NCBI GenBank assembly: GCA_019671135.1
Contig: JAHRHY010000017.1
Span: 620,001-684,000 of the forward strand
Source of the DNA: Linnemannia hyalina
Taxonomy: Eukaryota > Mortierellomycota > Mortierellomycetes > Mortierellales > Mortierellaceae
DNA length: 64,000 bases
Direction: 5' to 3'
Position 1 is the stretch's first letter; the number at the start of each line of letters is the position of its first letter. Below are positions 24,026 to 36,730 of the stretch, one piece after another. The position numbers were made by a program, and so were the translations under genes. The notes beneath the pieces are model-generated. The model saw only the letters and a list, made by a program, of their open reading frames with translations, had not been told where the DNA came from and made no database searches.

Positions 24026-24122
24026 GTGCATTGAGATGAGATATGTCAAGTAAGAAGTAGCCTGTTTATTGTTTTTCATAATCTTGGGGAGTAGAAATGA
24101 AAAAGGGGGGAGGAAGAAACAC

Positions 24123-24392
24123 TTAGTTCCAGCAGTGCAATTGATGCTTGGAATCCTTGGCGTTCTTGCAGAGGTCAACAAAGCGGATGTAAGAGTTGTA
24201 CTTGTCCAACCCACAAGAGCCACCATCAAATTTGCCAGCGGCAAGCGCTCCCTGGCAGAGGACGCGGGTGTAGTCGACATTGTCGCAGACACACCAGATG
24301 GGGATCTGTTGGGCCTCGGCCTGGTGGGAGGTCATGGCGACGAGGAGCATGGCGAAGGCCAAAGCGGTGAGGTGGGTGATCTTGAAGGACAT
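24123..24392 (-). CDS. Small secreted Cys-rich protein (89 aa), intact
   Basis: Single exon, 89 aa. A clear signal peptide covers residues 1 to about 27 (MSFKITHLTALAFAMLLVAM, cleavage near AEA). The mature part has six Cys: WCVCD, VLCQG, GSCGLD, VDLCKN and LHCWN at the extreme C-terminus. This spacing could form three disulfides. Paralogous relics sit at 11050-11286 and 12291-12522 on the same strand, on the other side of the palindrome. It is a candidate apoplastic effector-like or antimicrobial-like protein by size and Cys content only. I do not recognise a named family. Confidence 0.8.
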   Translation of the reverse strand: MSFKITHLTALAFAMLLVAMTSHQAEAQQIPIWCVCDNVDYTRVLCQGALAAGKFDGGSCGLDKYNSYIRFVDLCKNAKDSKHQLHCWN

Positions 24393-24576
24393 CTATTGTG
24401 AACACAACAAATTTGAGAAGTTAATCATTGGCCATTGAAAATGGATACGAACGAGGAACATTGTGAAGTGCATAATGAGAAGATGGGTTGAATGTACCTT
24501 GAATTGACTTGGAGTGAAGGTTGTCGTTTGTTGGAGAGTGGTTGAAGGAAGAGAAATGACAAGTATTATCGATCGT

Positions 24577-24583
24577 TTTATAC
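24577..24583 (-). promoter_or_regulatory. TATA box of the Cys-rich gene
   Basis: On the minus strand TATAAAA lies about 190 bp upstream of the ATG at 24392, immediately downstream of the 27-bp poly-G/poly-C run. Confidence 0.45.
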
Positions 24584-24591
24584 ATCGTCCT

Positions 24592-24618
24592 GGGGGGGGG
24601 GGGGGGGGGGGGGGGGGG
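24592..24618. repeat. 27-bp uninterrupted G run
   Basis: A homopolymer of 27 G on the plus strand lies upstream of the TATA-like element of the Cys-rich gene. The rest of 24393-25073 holds no gene I can support. Length may be inexact because such runs are hard to sequence. Confidence 0.85.
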
Positions 24619-25073
24619 TCGTCGAAGGACTGCGAGTGAAGTCTTGGACGGTGGAGGCGCAACGCGCTTTCTAACTAAACGAACCATACGAAAAAATGAT
24701 GCGGTGTATTTTTTTTTTATCAAGATAGCCGACAGATCGGGCTGAGAAGAGACGGAAAGAGCCGAGGCTGGTGAGAGATGGTATCGATTAAACTGCTTGA
24801 ACTTTCGTTGAAACCGCAAGGCGTGCGTCGTCGCTCACAGCGATTCGCTACTCTGAAATCGGACCCTAATCTCAAGTAGTGTGCGCACACACGGGGCGCA
24901 TAAAAAGAGTTTGCAGACATCCCTTTCGATTGTAATCCTAGTTTTCTCATTGCTTTCTTTTTCCCAGACCCTGATAGAAGCACCATCACTGTCGGGTAAA
25001 ACATACATCCACAAGCTGGATGTAACTACACATCGAGGAGTAAGCTTGTTTATTATTTGTCGTGTCTAGTCAT

Positions 25074-27223
25074 TTAGCAGGTCTCAATCACTGCGACGAC
25101 GCCGGCGAGGTTCTGCTGAGTAGCTTCCTCGCGCAGGAGGCTCCTAGCCAGCAGTGGGCCGACGGCGACCGTGAGAGGCTCTTGAAGGCCTTCTGCTGTC
25201 GGCACATCCTTGGCTACATACTTTTGCTTCTCTGTCTCGCTCCTGATCAATGACCGCAAACCAATCTACATAATACAACGGAGGGTCAAATAGTATGTTA
25301 GCAAATGAATAAGTGCTTGAAGTCTATGAATTAATGACATTGCGATATAGTGAACGGTGTCACTTACTAAGAGTGCTTCCAAGCAGTGAGTGGCCTCATT
25401 CTTCCTGATAGTAGATGCAACATCACCCTCAATCTCCATATAGCTGCCTTCCCGATCTTCACCATCCACCAGCAGTTCCAATTCAAGGATGCTCGAATAT
25501 GTCTTCAAGTTGGGGACAACAAGGGTCTTGAAGACTTCGTTACCCATACGGGTCAGACCAAGGATCGCACCGTAGTGAGTTGTCAGAGGCTTCTCGGGAT
25601 CTAAGAAGGCGCGAAGCAACGTCCTGGTGACGCGGGGTTGGAGTGTGTGGTAAGAGGCGCCGTATTTGTTGCAGATCAAGAGCAAGATGTCTGTGGCAGT
25701 CGATCGTAAAGCCCAATGATCCTCCTGTGGTGATTCGCCTAATCGTTTGCCGACCACACATGTCAAGATGGTAGGCATAAGTTGGTGGAGCTACATTTGG
25801 ACAAGGATTTCGCGAACGAACGTTAATTCTTGCGACGCCACAGTTTTACAACGGTTGGATTACGAAGCGTCAATATCCAAATGACTCTTACGTATGGTTC
25901 AACAAAGAGGTTGTCGTTATCGAGAATGGCGCGGACCATGGCCATCATTGACTCGAGCACTGGCAAGTTCCTTGTGTTTTGTGTGACCTGAAAATGCAAC
26001 CAAAAGTCCACCGTTCGTTAGTTTCCAGAAACAATGACCTTGTGGGCGCAATTATAAGCGTCCCGAACATTCCTGCAGTCCGTTTGCTTACCTTCTCAGC
26101 AACAAGTTGCACAAAGTAGGGGAGCAGCTGATGCAATCCCGGATCGTTCTGTAAACTGCTAATACCGGTCGCCCGAAGAACTTCATCCTGGCTCAGAACA
26201 GCACTGACAATGCGCTCATAGTACATCTGCAACTCCTTCGAGAGTACATGCTTGACCAATGGCTTGATCTCTGCTCCGTTACTGTTATTGGCGTTGTTTG
26301 CTTGTTGGTTGTTTGCGGTATTGGCAGTGTTGTTGGGGGCGCTATTAGATCCTGGCTTGATTCCTGGGATGACAGGCTGTGTTGCTGTAGCTGATGGGTC
26401 GAGTTTGATGCGCTTGCTGAACAAATCTGCTTTGGCGTCGATGGGTGTTGGGTTCTGGGGGATTGCAGGCTGAACTCCCTCAATAGCAAGCCAATGGGCT
26501 AAATAATTGAATGTTTGAAAGCTGTACGGTCAGTATAAGGAAAAGGAAAACATAGGTACAGATACATGACACCATGTACAGGGCCACTTACCGGTATAGG
26601 TGACGTCCAAGGGGACTTTGGGGAGAGGTGCACTGAGGATGGTTTCAAAGTCGAGTTCCTCGTCCTCAACAAAGAAGATTTCGGATGTTCCGGTGGCGCT
26701 GGATCCGACAGTCGTCCTCCTGAATCGTGTAGGGTCTGCTGAGCTGAATCCATAAAGTGGCTAAATGCCATCACAATAAACGAGTGTGAAATGAGTGAGT
26801 ACTCCGTGCAAGTGGCTCTGGCATGTCTATGCCCCGTTCAGAAGCGTCTCTGACGCAAACAAAGTAAGAAAGGCTTGTACCTCGACGTTGCGGACTCGGA
26901 GGGCGTTGTTGATATCGTCTACGGTGAGTTTTGTCCGCTTGCCGTGGCGCATAAACTTCATGGCTTCCTGCACAATCTCGTGGATACGGTACTCGACATC
27001 CTGGGCCAACGATGTTGCGACGTCGTCCTTGAGATTAGGAATGCCGACGGACTCGGCAATGTCCTGTTGTTCATCCATTCATACAAAACAAAGAAAAAAT
27101 AACCATCGTGTTAATTGGGGTTTTCACGGTTGTTGATATCTTCCTGCATGTTGCTTGCTAATCCTGCGCGTGAGTTTGTGTGTGAGTGCGTGCCTTGATG
27201 GTTGATGACGGAAACGTGCTCAT
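25074..27223 (-). CDS. TAF6: TFIID/SAGA subunit TAF6
   Basis: Histone-fold subunit of TFIID (pairs with TAF9) and, in many fungi, of SAGA. Seven exons (27223-27194, 27063-26881, 26760-26592, 26498-26092, 25987-25892, 25790-25368, 25265-25074) sum to 1,500 nt, 499 aa. The histone fold is at about residues 11-72 (DIAESVGIPNL, KLTVDDINNALRVRNVE). It is followed by the conserved linker with FFVEDEELDFETIL and AHWLAIEGVQPAIP, an Asn/Ala-rich spacer, and the TAF6 C-terminal HEAT domain (LHQLLPYFVQLVAEK, HWALRSTATDILLLI, HYGAILGLTRMG). Exon 1 has just ten codons, MSTFPSSTIK, and ends in a GC donor (AAG|GCACGC), so the first intron appears to be GC-AG. Confidence 0.93.
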
Positions 27224-27408
27224 GGTTGTTGGTGTTTCGTTGACAGTGAATGAAAGAGAAGAGAAAGCAAGGAGAACTGATTCCATCAAAGAAAAGGGTC
27301 GTGTGACGGTCGATTTTTTTATGTTTTCACCTCTTCACCGCTGCAAAACGCCATCACATGTTCACTCCTTTTCTTTCAACTTTTTACCCATTCGAAAACA
27401 CTGCCACC
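27224..27408. promoter_or_regulatory. Compact divergent promoter, TAF6 / hypothetical gene
   Basis: Only 185 bp separate the TAF6 start codon (minus) from the ATG at 27409 (plus), so both genes must share this short region. No defined factor site is claimed. Confidence 0.5.
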
Positions 27409-28934
27409 ATGGACATATCAAAGGAACACCAGCAGAGCCAACCTCAAGAAAACACACAGGATAATGCTCAGTCACCAGGAATCCCAAGTGAAATGTAATT
27501 TTACATCTGTCTTCTCGTTTGCCCTTGGGTGCGCATATTAAAATAACGTGTCGCGGTTGACAGGGAGTTGAAGCTACCCCTCACACTCTTTTTCTCTCGA
27601 ACTATCAACGCTAGGTCGAGCATGGTGTCACTTTTGGCCAGCAGCGTCAATGGAATGCAGGGATCTCTCGGACACGCCTATCAGGTACCAGCAATCAACA
27701 TGTTCCTTTTTCTTGTCACCACTATTAAGCTACCTCCGACCGCGACATTAATTTATCAGTGACTTTTACCTATATATTAGTCGATGGCGAACCAGGTCAA
27801 GCAGAGCATGGAGATGACCCAAACGATGAGCAAGATGATGGAGATGTTTCTCGTCAGCAGTCTCAGCATATGTAAGGAGCAACGATTCAAGGGATTGGCG
27901 GCAACAACCTGTAGTGGTGGACCAGGAACTCACTATCGGCTTTGCATTTTGCGACGCTATTAGCTTCCAGGTTGGAGCGTGTTGATAGCACTGATAAGCC
28001 GATCCTCGTTCTTATCACGGAAAACAAGAGCCAATTCCCCATTCCAGGACTTTCAGGCTCGTTGCGGATAGGCAATGACAGTAACGAAGAGAGAAAATTC
28101 AAGCGCTCAACAGCCTCTCTGACAACCGTCATCTCAAAGACATACACAATGGCCAAGAGAGGAAGGCAGGCAGAGCCGCAGGAGATGAAACATTCTATTT
28201 ACGAGCAACCTGGAACGACCGGAACAGAGGAACCACAACCATCGTTGGATGTTCTCTTGCCAGGGATGAGGTGCGTTGAGGTCTTTGAGCTAAGCCTGGA
28301 GCGATTTGATGAGTGGGTGATCCTTGTGGAGGCGCGATTCAAGAGTCCCGGCTCGGGCGAAGTGCTGTCCAAGAGACATGAATGCTGCGTCTACCTCATC
28401 GACCAGGTAACGATCCATTTTCAGGAGATGTCTTATTGATGAAGGGGCAGAGTTCGTATCTAACGCATTTGGCTTTCTTATGTTCCAGTGTTCAATCAAA
28501 TGGCTGTCTGCAGATGGACGGGAGGCACCAGCAGAGGAGTTGAGCCAAGAATCCAAGATGATGACAGGTCCACTTCGACAGATCCTGAAGGTGCCTGTGA
28601 CAGAGGGTGTGAGCGTAGGGATGCGATTCGCACTCTTTCCGTTCAAGGTAGGGCGATATCAAAGAAGTTGTTGGTTTGCTTTTACCAATGGAAGGAGCCT
28701 CTTTGAAAGCGACGATCTAATTAATTGTTTATCTTCTTTCTCGTTCCTTCTGGCCCTAAACTCAAACGTCAGTCTGACAAGGAGATTCAGGGACGTGTGA
28801 GCCATATCTCTGATGACATGCAGGAGACCAGTCTGTCGCTGTGGTCAGAAGAGAGCGATGCAGCAAACTCAATCATCCTGGAGCGGATTGCTATCGAGCT
28901 CGGCATCCTCGGCGAACATCCTGCCTTCATCTGA
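27409..28934 (+). CDS. Unrecognised 353-aa protein
   Basis: Exons 27409-27494, 27564-27684, 27781-27871, 27964-28406, 28489-28647 and 28773-28934 join in frame. Residues 1-30 are Gln/Asn-rich. A Met-rich amphipathic helix (SMEMTQTMSKMMEMFLVSS) lies at about 75-95. The second half looks globular, with a possible beta-rich segment (RCVEVFELSLERFDEWVILV) and regular hydrophobic spacing to the end (SIILERIAIELGILGEHPAFI). The family is not recognised. Consistent splice phases and conserved-looking composition argue it is real. Confidence 0.7.
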
Positions 28935-29312
28935 GCCCTGCATTTGCATGGGTTGTACAAACCTCTGTCCGGATGGAGTAGGGCATGCCCCTTAAAATAA
29001 AAGATTGACATCCAATCACCCTTGGGCACCAACAAACGCCCAACCCAACCCAGTCAGACTCGCGTTCCTTTTCTTGCCCTTTTTTTTTCTCGCGGTCATC
29101 GTTCCAGAGGTCCATCGCTCTCATACTCTTCACTCTTCCTTGTACTTATTTCTTCCTATTCAAGGCTCCTTCATGACCCTCGGTGCCTGTATTTCTACTT
29201 GCCAATCGTCATCGATTCATACCTCACCATAAACACCCCCCTCCACTTATAACATCTGCTTGCGACTAAGCCATTCGACACATTCCCACAACACAAAACG
29301 TCAAAGAGCCCC
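28935..29312. other. Intergenic, promoter of the CLC gene
   Basis: 378 bp, C/T-rich on the plus strand, between the 353-aa protein gene and the CLC channel start. No gene seen. Confidence 0.55.
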
Positions 29313-32300
29313 ATGCAACAGCAAAGACCACAGGACGGCCTTCTTGGTCTGAACAGGTATGCTGGGACTTACTTGCTTTACACCACCAGAATATCAACAG
29401 CTCACGTCCGCAGCGACACTTCACTTGAAAGTGCTCGCTCGTGCCCCACGAGGCTAGATACTGACATCATTCTCGATCGGCTTGGCATTTTTCATTTAAA
29501 CGCTGCAAAGCTTCCAGAGTTTTCTCGACAGGTTCCCCGCACCGCTAAATCCTGATTTGTTCAACGAGCCGACAGGATACGAAAAGGCGCTCCAAGAAGT
29601 CAAGCAATACGAGGATTTTACAACAATCGGTAACATCCTACAAGAGCAATTAAATCCTTGCTTGCGAACTTTCCGTTCTCATTGACGCACAGTCCTATCT
29701 CGAAATTCCAAACCCTGACACATTGTTTACATATTTCCGCTGGAAACATTATAGATTGGGTGCAGGATGCAGTCAGGGAACGATACCGGCAAAACTCCCG
29801 AACCTCAGAAGCTGGACATTCATGGACAGCATACCTTTGGGAATCATATGAGGCTGGACAAGCATGGCTCGTCGTTTCACTTGTCGGTACGGGAACATGA
29901 CCTATGGCAATCTCTTGTACGATGGCGTGTATGTTCCTTACCTGAGATCGCTGGCACCAAACCGCTCACACATCATGATACTCTCTACCATGTATATTAG
30001 GAGTCGTCATTGGAATCAACGCCGCGTTTATTGCCATCTGCACCGAATGGCTCTCGGATATCAAGTTGGGGCATTGTTCAGACGCTTGGTGGTTGAACCA
30101 AAAGTTTTGCTGCTGGGGCGTTGAATCAGAAGGTAATAATACCAATGAGATAACATGCACTCGCCCCTAATGTTTGAACAGCTCTACTGACACTTTGCCG
30201 GTGTTGCCCTCATTGCAGATGGATACTGCGAGCATTGGAGCGAGTGGAGTGGGTTCGCCCTCATCGATTACATTTTTTATCTCGTCCTTGCTGTAAGTCA
30301 AAATATCCAACCTGCTTTCTAATCGTGGATTTGCAGTGCAAAAGCGAAAGACTTTCATTGTCTGACCGTTATCTTCCAATATGTCAATACTAGACATCAT
30401 TCGCAGCTTCAGCAGCATTCTTGGTCAAACGGTACGCACGCTACGCAGCAGGATCAGGAATTTCAGAAATCAAGTGCATTTTAGGTAACACTGAGCTCAT
30501 TGTCCGATCTATGCAGTCCCATGGAGATTCCCAACCATTGATGAAAAAGCTGGGCTGACAGGACTTTAATTTGCTCCGCATGTTCAATTTTAGCTGGGTT
30601 CATCATGAAGGGCTACTTGGGAGGCTGGACATTGGTCATCAAGAGTTTGGGACTCGCCATGTCAGTCGCGGCCAATTTGAGTGTCGGAAAAGAAGGACCT
30701 TCAATCCATATTGCATGCTGCGCTGGACATGTTGTCTCGAGATTGTTTCCAAAGTACCAAAGGAGTCGTGCAAAGTCCAGGGAGATCATTTCAGCTTCTG
30801 CAGCCGCAGGTGTTGCTGTCGCTTTCGGAGCACCAATTGGAGGTGTCTTGTTCTCCTTTGAGGTATGTCCTCCCTCCAATTATTTCCAGGAAAGCATTAG
30901 CATGAACGAGCATTTACATGGACACTGACATGTTGTGTGTACCTTCAATTGCAAACCCTCTTAGGAAATGAGCAACCACTTCCCAGCCAAGACAATGTGG
31001 AGAAGTTTCTTTTGTGCGCTGGTGGCGACAGTGACCTTGCAGACTATGAACCCTTATCGGACAGGAAAGTTGGTCATGTTCCAGGTCTCGTACGATCGCG
31101 ACTGGCACTTTTTCGAAATGATATTTTTCGTCCTGCTCGGCGTTTTCGGAGTAAGTTGAAACTTCAATTCGTAAGTGGTGACGGTGCATGGTTGTCAAAG
31201 AGGTTTGCTAATACATGCTTCCATCTACGTTCGAAAAATAGGGATTGTACGGGACGTTGATTATCAAGTACAACCTCAAAGTGCAGCATGCCAGGAAAAA
31301 ATACCTGGCAGACTATGGAGTGATTGAGGCTGCCACCCTCGCCTTCCTCACCGCCACATTCGCGTACTGGAATATCTTTATGAAGATCGACATGGCCGAG
31401 TCGATGAGTATTCTTTTCCGCGAGTGCGAGGGATCAGAGGATTACATGGGACTTTGCAAACCGGAGAATACCTGGAAAATGGTCGCCCTCTTGTTCTTTG
31501 CCCTGATAATGCGGTTTGCAACTTGCGCCATCACCTACGGTGCCAAAGTCCCAGCAGGAATCTTTGTGCCTTCTATGGCTATCGGAGCTCTCTTTGGGCG
31601 CATGCTCGGACTGATTGTAAGAGCGGCCCAGGTTGCTTATCCAGGATTCGTCTTGTTTTCGAGCTGCAAACCTGATGTCCCTTGTATTACCCCAGGAACC
31701 TATGCCTTCTTGGGCGCGGCGGCGGCTCTTGGCGGCGTTATGAGGCTGACAGTGTGTGTCGTGGTCATCATGTTTGAGTTGACTGGCGCGCTGAACTACA
31801 TTCTGCCCACTATGATCACGTTGATGGTGACCAAAACTGTCGGCGACTACTTTGGACGTGGCGGAATTGCGGATCGATACATTCGCCTGAACGGATACCC
31901 ATTCCTTGACAAGGAAGAGCACAGCTTTGGAATCGCCGTCTCTCAGGTGATGAAGAAAGATGTCACTATTCTGCCAGCTTCAGGCACCCGTCTGGATCGC
32001 GTCGAGCGACTTTTGGCGGACACCAACTATCAAGGATTCCCAGTCGTCGAGGACTCTACTTCAAGGACTCTGATCGGGTACATTGGACGGTCCGAGTTGC
32101 GCTACGTGATCGACAAGGCCAAGCGGGCGCGCAATGTTTCACCGATGGCCCACTGCTTCTTCAGGCCCGGAAGCATGGAGTCTCGGCAGCACATGGATCA
32201 GAGTGGCGTTAGTACCATGGGAGGACTGGATCAGGGTATGCGACGCGGCTCGATGGGAGGCGACTTTGGGGCAGGCGCGACATCCACGGCATCTCTGAGT

Positions 32301-33008
32301 GGCGCAGGCAGGGGCGATAATGAAACCAATTATGTCGACTTTGGACCGTTCATTGACCAGACCCCGATTGCAGTGCACCCTAAACTGCCTTTGGAGACCG
32401 TCATGGAGTTTTTCAAGAAGATGGGGCCTCGAGTCATCTTGATTGAGCACCAGGGCAAGCTGGTTGGGTTGATTACGATCAAGGACTTGCTCAAGTACAT
32501 CAGCAGGACGGAGGCACTCGACGAAGAAGAGGATGAGGAGGAGGTTCCTGGAGGTCCCTTTAGTCACATCCGTCGAGGATCGGATTCCTCTATCCGTCAG
32601 TGGTGGACATCACCCAGTCAGCGAAGACCTTCTCAACAGTCACACCAACAAGGTGGATCCAACGGCGTCCATCACGGCAACGGAAATGGATTCTCGAGCA
32701 GTAGGGCGAACCATGGATCACCACCCGTTTCGTCGTCTGGATATGGACAGAATGGAGCCGGCCAGTACACGCCAAGGTCGTCGATCCCGCGCGCTGGACG
32801 GAGTCCGAGTGTTGGAGGGATGACGATGGCCAGCTCGATAGGATCTTTCAGGGACCGGATTGAGCTCACGGAGGTTGAGGGCGATGATGAGCATGAGAAT
32901 GTGTTGTTTGACCATGGCGGGTACTTGGATGGTACCGGGACGGATGATGAGCCCGAGGATCAGGACGAAGGCGAGGTGCAATTGCCCAGGCACGGCGGAC
33001 ACAAATGA
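29313..33008 (+). CDS. CLC chloride channel/exchanger with CBS domains
   Basis: Nine exons (29313-29356, 29532-29629, 29755-29886, 30001-30132, 30219-30292, 30394-30484, 30594-30862, 30965-31150, 31242-33008) give 930 aa. CLC signatures are complete: GSGISEIK at about residue 180, GKEGPSIH with the gating Glu at about 224, [29 protein letters not shown] and [11 protein letters not shown] with the ion-coordinating Tyr. Two CBS domains follow at about 572-630 and 709-770 ([30 protein letters not shown]). The tail is Ser/Gly/Pro-rich and low complexity. The sequence resembles the Gef1/CLC-3-5 group of endosomal/Golgi Cl-/H+ exchangers, so an intracellular pH and copper-loading role is likely. 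The exact subtype is inferred. Confidence 0.93.
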
Positions 33009-34335
33009 ACAGATAGACAATAAAATCTCTCGAGTGAAAAGTGTGCATGTTACAGCGATCGGTGGAAGGTGTCATATCATCTCCCCCCAAGACGCGTTGC
33101 TTTTCTTCTATTAAAGTTGGACGCAAAAAAAAAAAAAAAAAAGAAGGGACCGATAATGAACGGACTGAGGGTGTGGATTAATGTAAATTGAAGAGAAGAA
33201 AAGTACAGAGGAGAGGAAATGCGACAACCAAAGGTAGGTCAATCGATGGTATGTGCGGCTTGAAAGAAAAAAAGACGGGTACAAAAACGAGCGAGATGCA
33301 CGCCTTTGATGGGCATAGCTTTCCCAATAATAAAAAAAAAAAAAAAAAATAAGACTGAGACGATCTGATACGAAGACAACGCGCGTCTTCTATGCGCTGA
33401 AAGTTTTTTTTTTTTTTTTTTCGTACACAATATATTGTTTTTGTTTCTCTCACTAGAAAAAGAAAATGTGTTGTTCGCAGTGTCGCGTTGAGAACAAGTG
33501 CTCGCTTCAACATGTGCCCCGTGCGCAGTATCAAATGATGGTCTGTGGGAAAAAAAAAAAAAAAAAAAAAAAGAGGGAGAAAAAAAATGTCTGTAGCCCA
33601 CCAATCTAACCGTCACATTCATATCCAGTCTCTGGCATCATGTACCAGTCGGACATTATTTTCGTATTGCATAACGGTGGTGCAACAAAGGATAGGCCCG
33701 TGTGACCCGAATTGACCCGCCCAAGGAGTCGACAAGTGGAGGGATGCTAGTGCCAAATTGGTTTCTGCTTCAGAGGGAATAGAAAAGATAACCAAGCGTG
33801 CTAAGTGGAACGAGAGAGAGAAGGCCAATGGTCTTTGTTGGTGACCCTAATGTTCTGAAAGGTAGCCAACCACCCTTCGACCCTCATTATTTTCATTGCT
33901 CACTGTTTTGCATTTCATGCTAGTGGATGGTGGGATACGTTAGTGGTATCCATTTCGTTATCTTTTCCTTTGTGTGAAAGAACGTGACATCCAAGGTCGA
34001 TGAGTCGAAAAGGCGAAACTAGGTTATCTATCTTGACGCCTCTTTTTTTGCCCTCCCTTGCAACAGCAGTGAACATCGCTTTGCAAAAGTGTGAGTGAGA
34101 ATGGGGATGTGAAATGGTATTGTTCTTTGTCATGAGCAGTGGAGTGTAGAAACAAGGGCATGAGGGGATAGGAGAGGTTGTCTGAAAAGAACGCAAGCAT
34201 GTACATGTACAACAATAGGACTGCGGTTTGCATGTCCACCCCTGCACGATGGCATGATCCCAATTGCTTGACCTTTTTGTTCTGCACTCGGCTGTTTCTT
34301 TTTCGCTTGGACATCATTGCATTGCGCCCATCCTC

Positions 34336-34367
<32 letters not shown>

Positions 34368-36730
34368 CTTCTCCTGGAAGACAAAAAATGGTATGATCGC
34401 GTTTCGGGAGAGGAGAAAGAAGGACCTTCTGGGACCGTAAGAAGATGGGACCTCTGTGTCTCCATTTGTTTTCTTTATTCTTCTTTGTAAGCGAAGTGGT
34501 ACCGTGCAGCCTTCGAGTGTATGGATTTGTAGAGAGAAGGTCATCTTCTGTTATCAGACCTCATGTGAACCCACCCAGGCTTTTGAAAGATTTGAAAGGC
34601 CTTTTGGGCGGGGTCATTTATTCCCTGCGGATTGGCTCGTCTTCGAGTCCTTCATGCACATGTGTTCCCTTTCAATGACCTATCTATTGTATCCGGGACG
34701 AAGAGAGAGTGGATGCCTTAACCTGAATGTGCACATGACGGAGAAGGAAGCGACAAGGATTTCTTGGCAGCTTTTCTACTTTCTTTTTCTGCGTTGTCTG
34801 TAATAAAGTATGTATTCCTTACACAGCCGTGTGGGTGGATGAGTGTGGGGGAAGAAAGGAAAAGAAGAAGGGCCTGTTCTTGAGGTGTCTAGAGAGTTCT
34901 ATCCCCACTAGTGTGGCAAGAAGTCGAGAAAGTCATCCTCCGCCGTCGGCGATAAACGTTATTTTAACAGAGACCTGCCCAATGCTTCATTTCATTCATC
35001 ATTGTTCAATGTCTGTCATGGGCTTGCTTTCATAGCCTACGCTCTACCCACCCCCAACGAAATAAAGGATAGCATCCCTGGCGATCAGGCAAGACGTAAA
35101 TGAACAAGTATTATCCAATGAGTTAAATTGCTCGTTCAGCCCGTTCCTCAGATAGTCCCACCCAAGGCCATGGCTTGGGCATACAATCACACCTTTTTAA
35201 TGCTTTGATGTCAATGTCTTTCTTTGTGGTCAGGGACCCAGACACGATTCGTTGTTTTTCTTAGCGTTCTTTATTTGCGCCGTTTTTTTTTTCTTTTTCT
35301 TCTCCTAAAACCCCTCTTTCGTCTCACACTCCTCCAGCTTTCACTCGCCTCCTTCTTTCATTCTCACCACTCTCTCAATCGCCACCTTCATTCACAAACC
35401 ATTACTCCTATCTTATTTTGTAACCGCCTCTTTCAATTCTTGTTCCTGAACACCTCTTCGCAAACTCTTTCATTCCCATTCTTCTCCCTCTCTCTCTCTT
35501 TTCATATCTCTTCTCTCTCCAACAGCACCCATTGCGCCACACCCACACGCTAAACTTACCTTTTCACCGACACACAACAACCATGCTTCTCTCCTTAATC
35601 TCCACAAGCAACCCGCCACTGTCCCTGCCAGGTAAGAAAAGTCTTCCTGGCGTAGAACGTAGTAATCTGGAAAAACGACTGAGGAGTTGCGGCAGACTGA
35701 ACCGGGAGAGCGATAGAGGACGAGAAGAAAAAGTGAAGAGGAGAAAAAAGGATACGGAGAGAAGGGAATAACTCACATGGCGAGAGTTTTGAATGCAATT
35801 TTGATTCTCGTTAATTCCTTGGCGTGCAATGGTTGGACAAGGGCTCATTTGTTTTTATCATATCTTGATACACCATCATCATGGTGCACAGAGACATGAA
35901 GATAAAACATGATCCATCGTGTGCCTGACACCATGCAGTTCCTCAATAATGAATTACTTTTGCTACTATAAAAAAAAAGGTCTAGGGGTTGAGTGAGGGA
36001 TAGAGGGGAATGACCATGGTATTGGAGTGGGATGAGCACCACCATCTCTCGTTCGACTCAAGGACCCATGCCATCCATATCTAACCTTTTACGACCAAGC
36101 GACAGGAGTGGACACTCAGGCGGAACATTTAATGCAGGATGTATTACCAGGGGCTGGGTAATAATGATATCATTCTGGGGGTTCAATTCTGTGCGGGGTA
36201 TTGCAGAGTGGGACACACATCAATGGAAATGGGGTGGGCAAGCAACAAGGGAAAAAAAAAGGATGACTGCAGGATGACAAGTAGGGTAACCTGGTGGGTT
36301 GGACAGTAGCACAGCGTGGGAAGTTCATTTAGTTTTTCTGTAGTTTTTCCCACAGTCCAGTCCTGCCTAGCCCTGCCCAGACCCATCATCGGTTTCCTTC
36401 CCCCACTCCACTCTAGTCGTTACCCACCCCCAAACGATAATCGATTTCTCGGACCAAGAATGGAGATGCAATGTCATTGCCAATGGATCATCGATTCCTT
36501 TTCCGTCCGTGTGGAGAGATGTTTCCCATCCGTAGACAACGATTCATTGGTGCACCAATCTGCTTTATTCTACTATCACTAACACTTCTCCTCTGTTCTC
36601 TCCCACTCTTCTGGTGATACATCTCGCACCCCTTTTCTTTCCTTTTTCTTTTCTTTCTGTGCACCTCTTTCCTTCTTCTTCCTCCTCACTCCACATTCTC
36701 CACTCTCTTGACTACTCCTTGTCTTCAATC
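33009..36730. other. 3.7-kb region without a supported gene
   Basis: Contains long A and T runs (33,125-33,142; 33,331-33,348; 33,404-33,421; 33,550-33,571), a (CT)n block at 34340-34367, and a pyrimidine-rich stretch at 35,280-35,580. The last ends in an exon-like ATG segment at 35583-35631 with a good donor (CCAG|GTAAGA). That segment could be a leader exon of the gene starting at 36731 or an independent short transcript; I cannot choose. Other frames are low-complexity artefacts. Confidence 0.5.
34340..34367. repeat. (CT)n microsatellite
   Basis: About 14 CT dinucleotides within the gene-poor region. It creates spurious Leu/Ser and Glu/Arg frames on the two strands. Confidence 0.85.
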
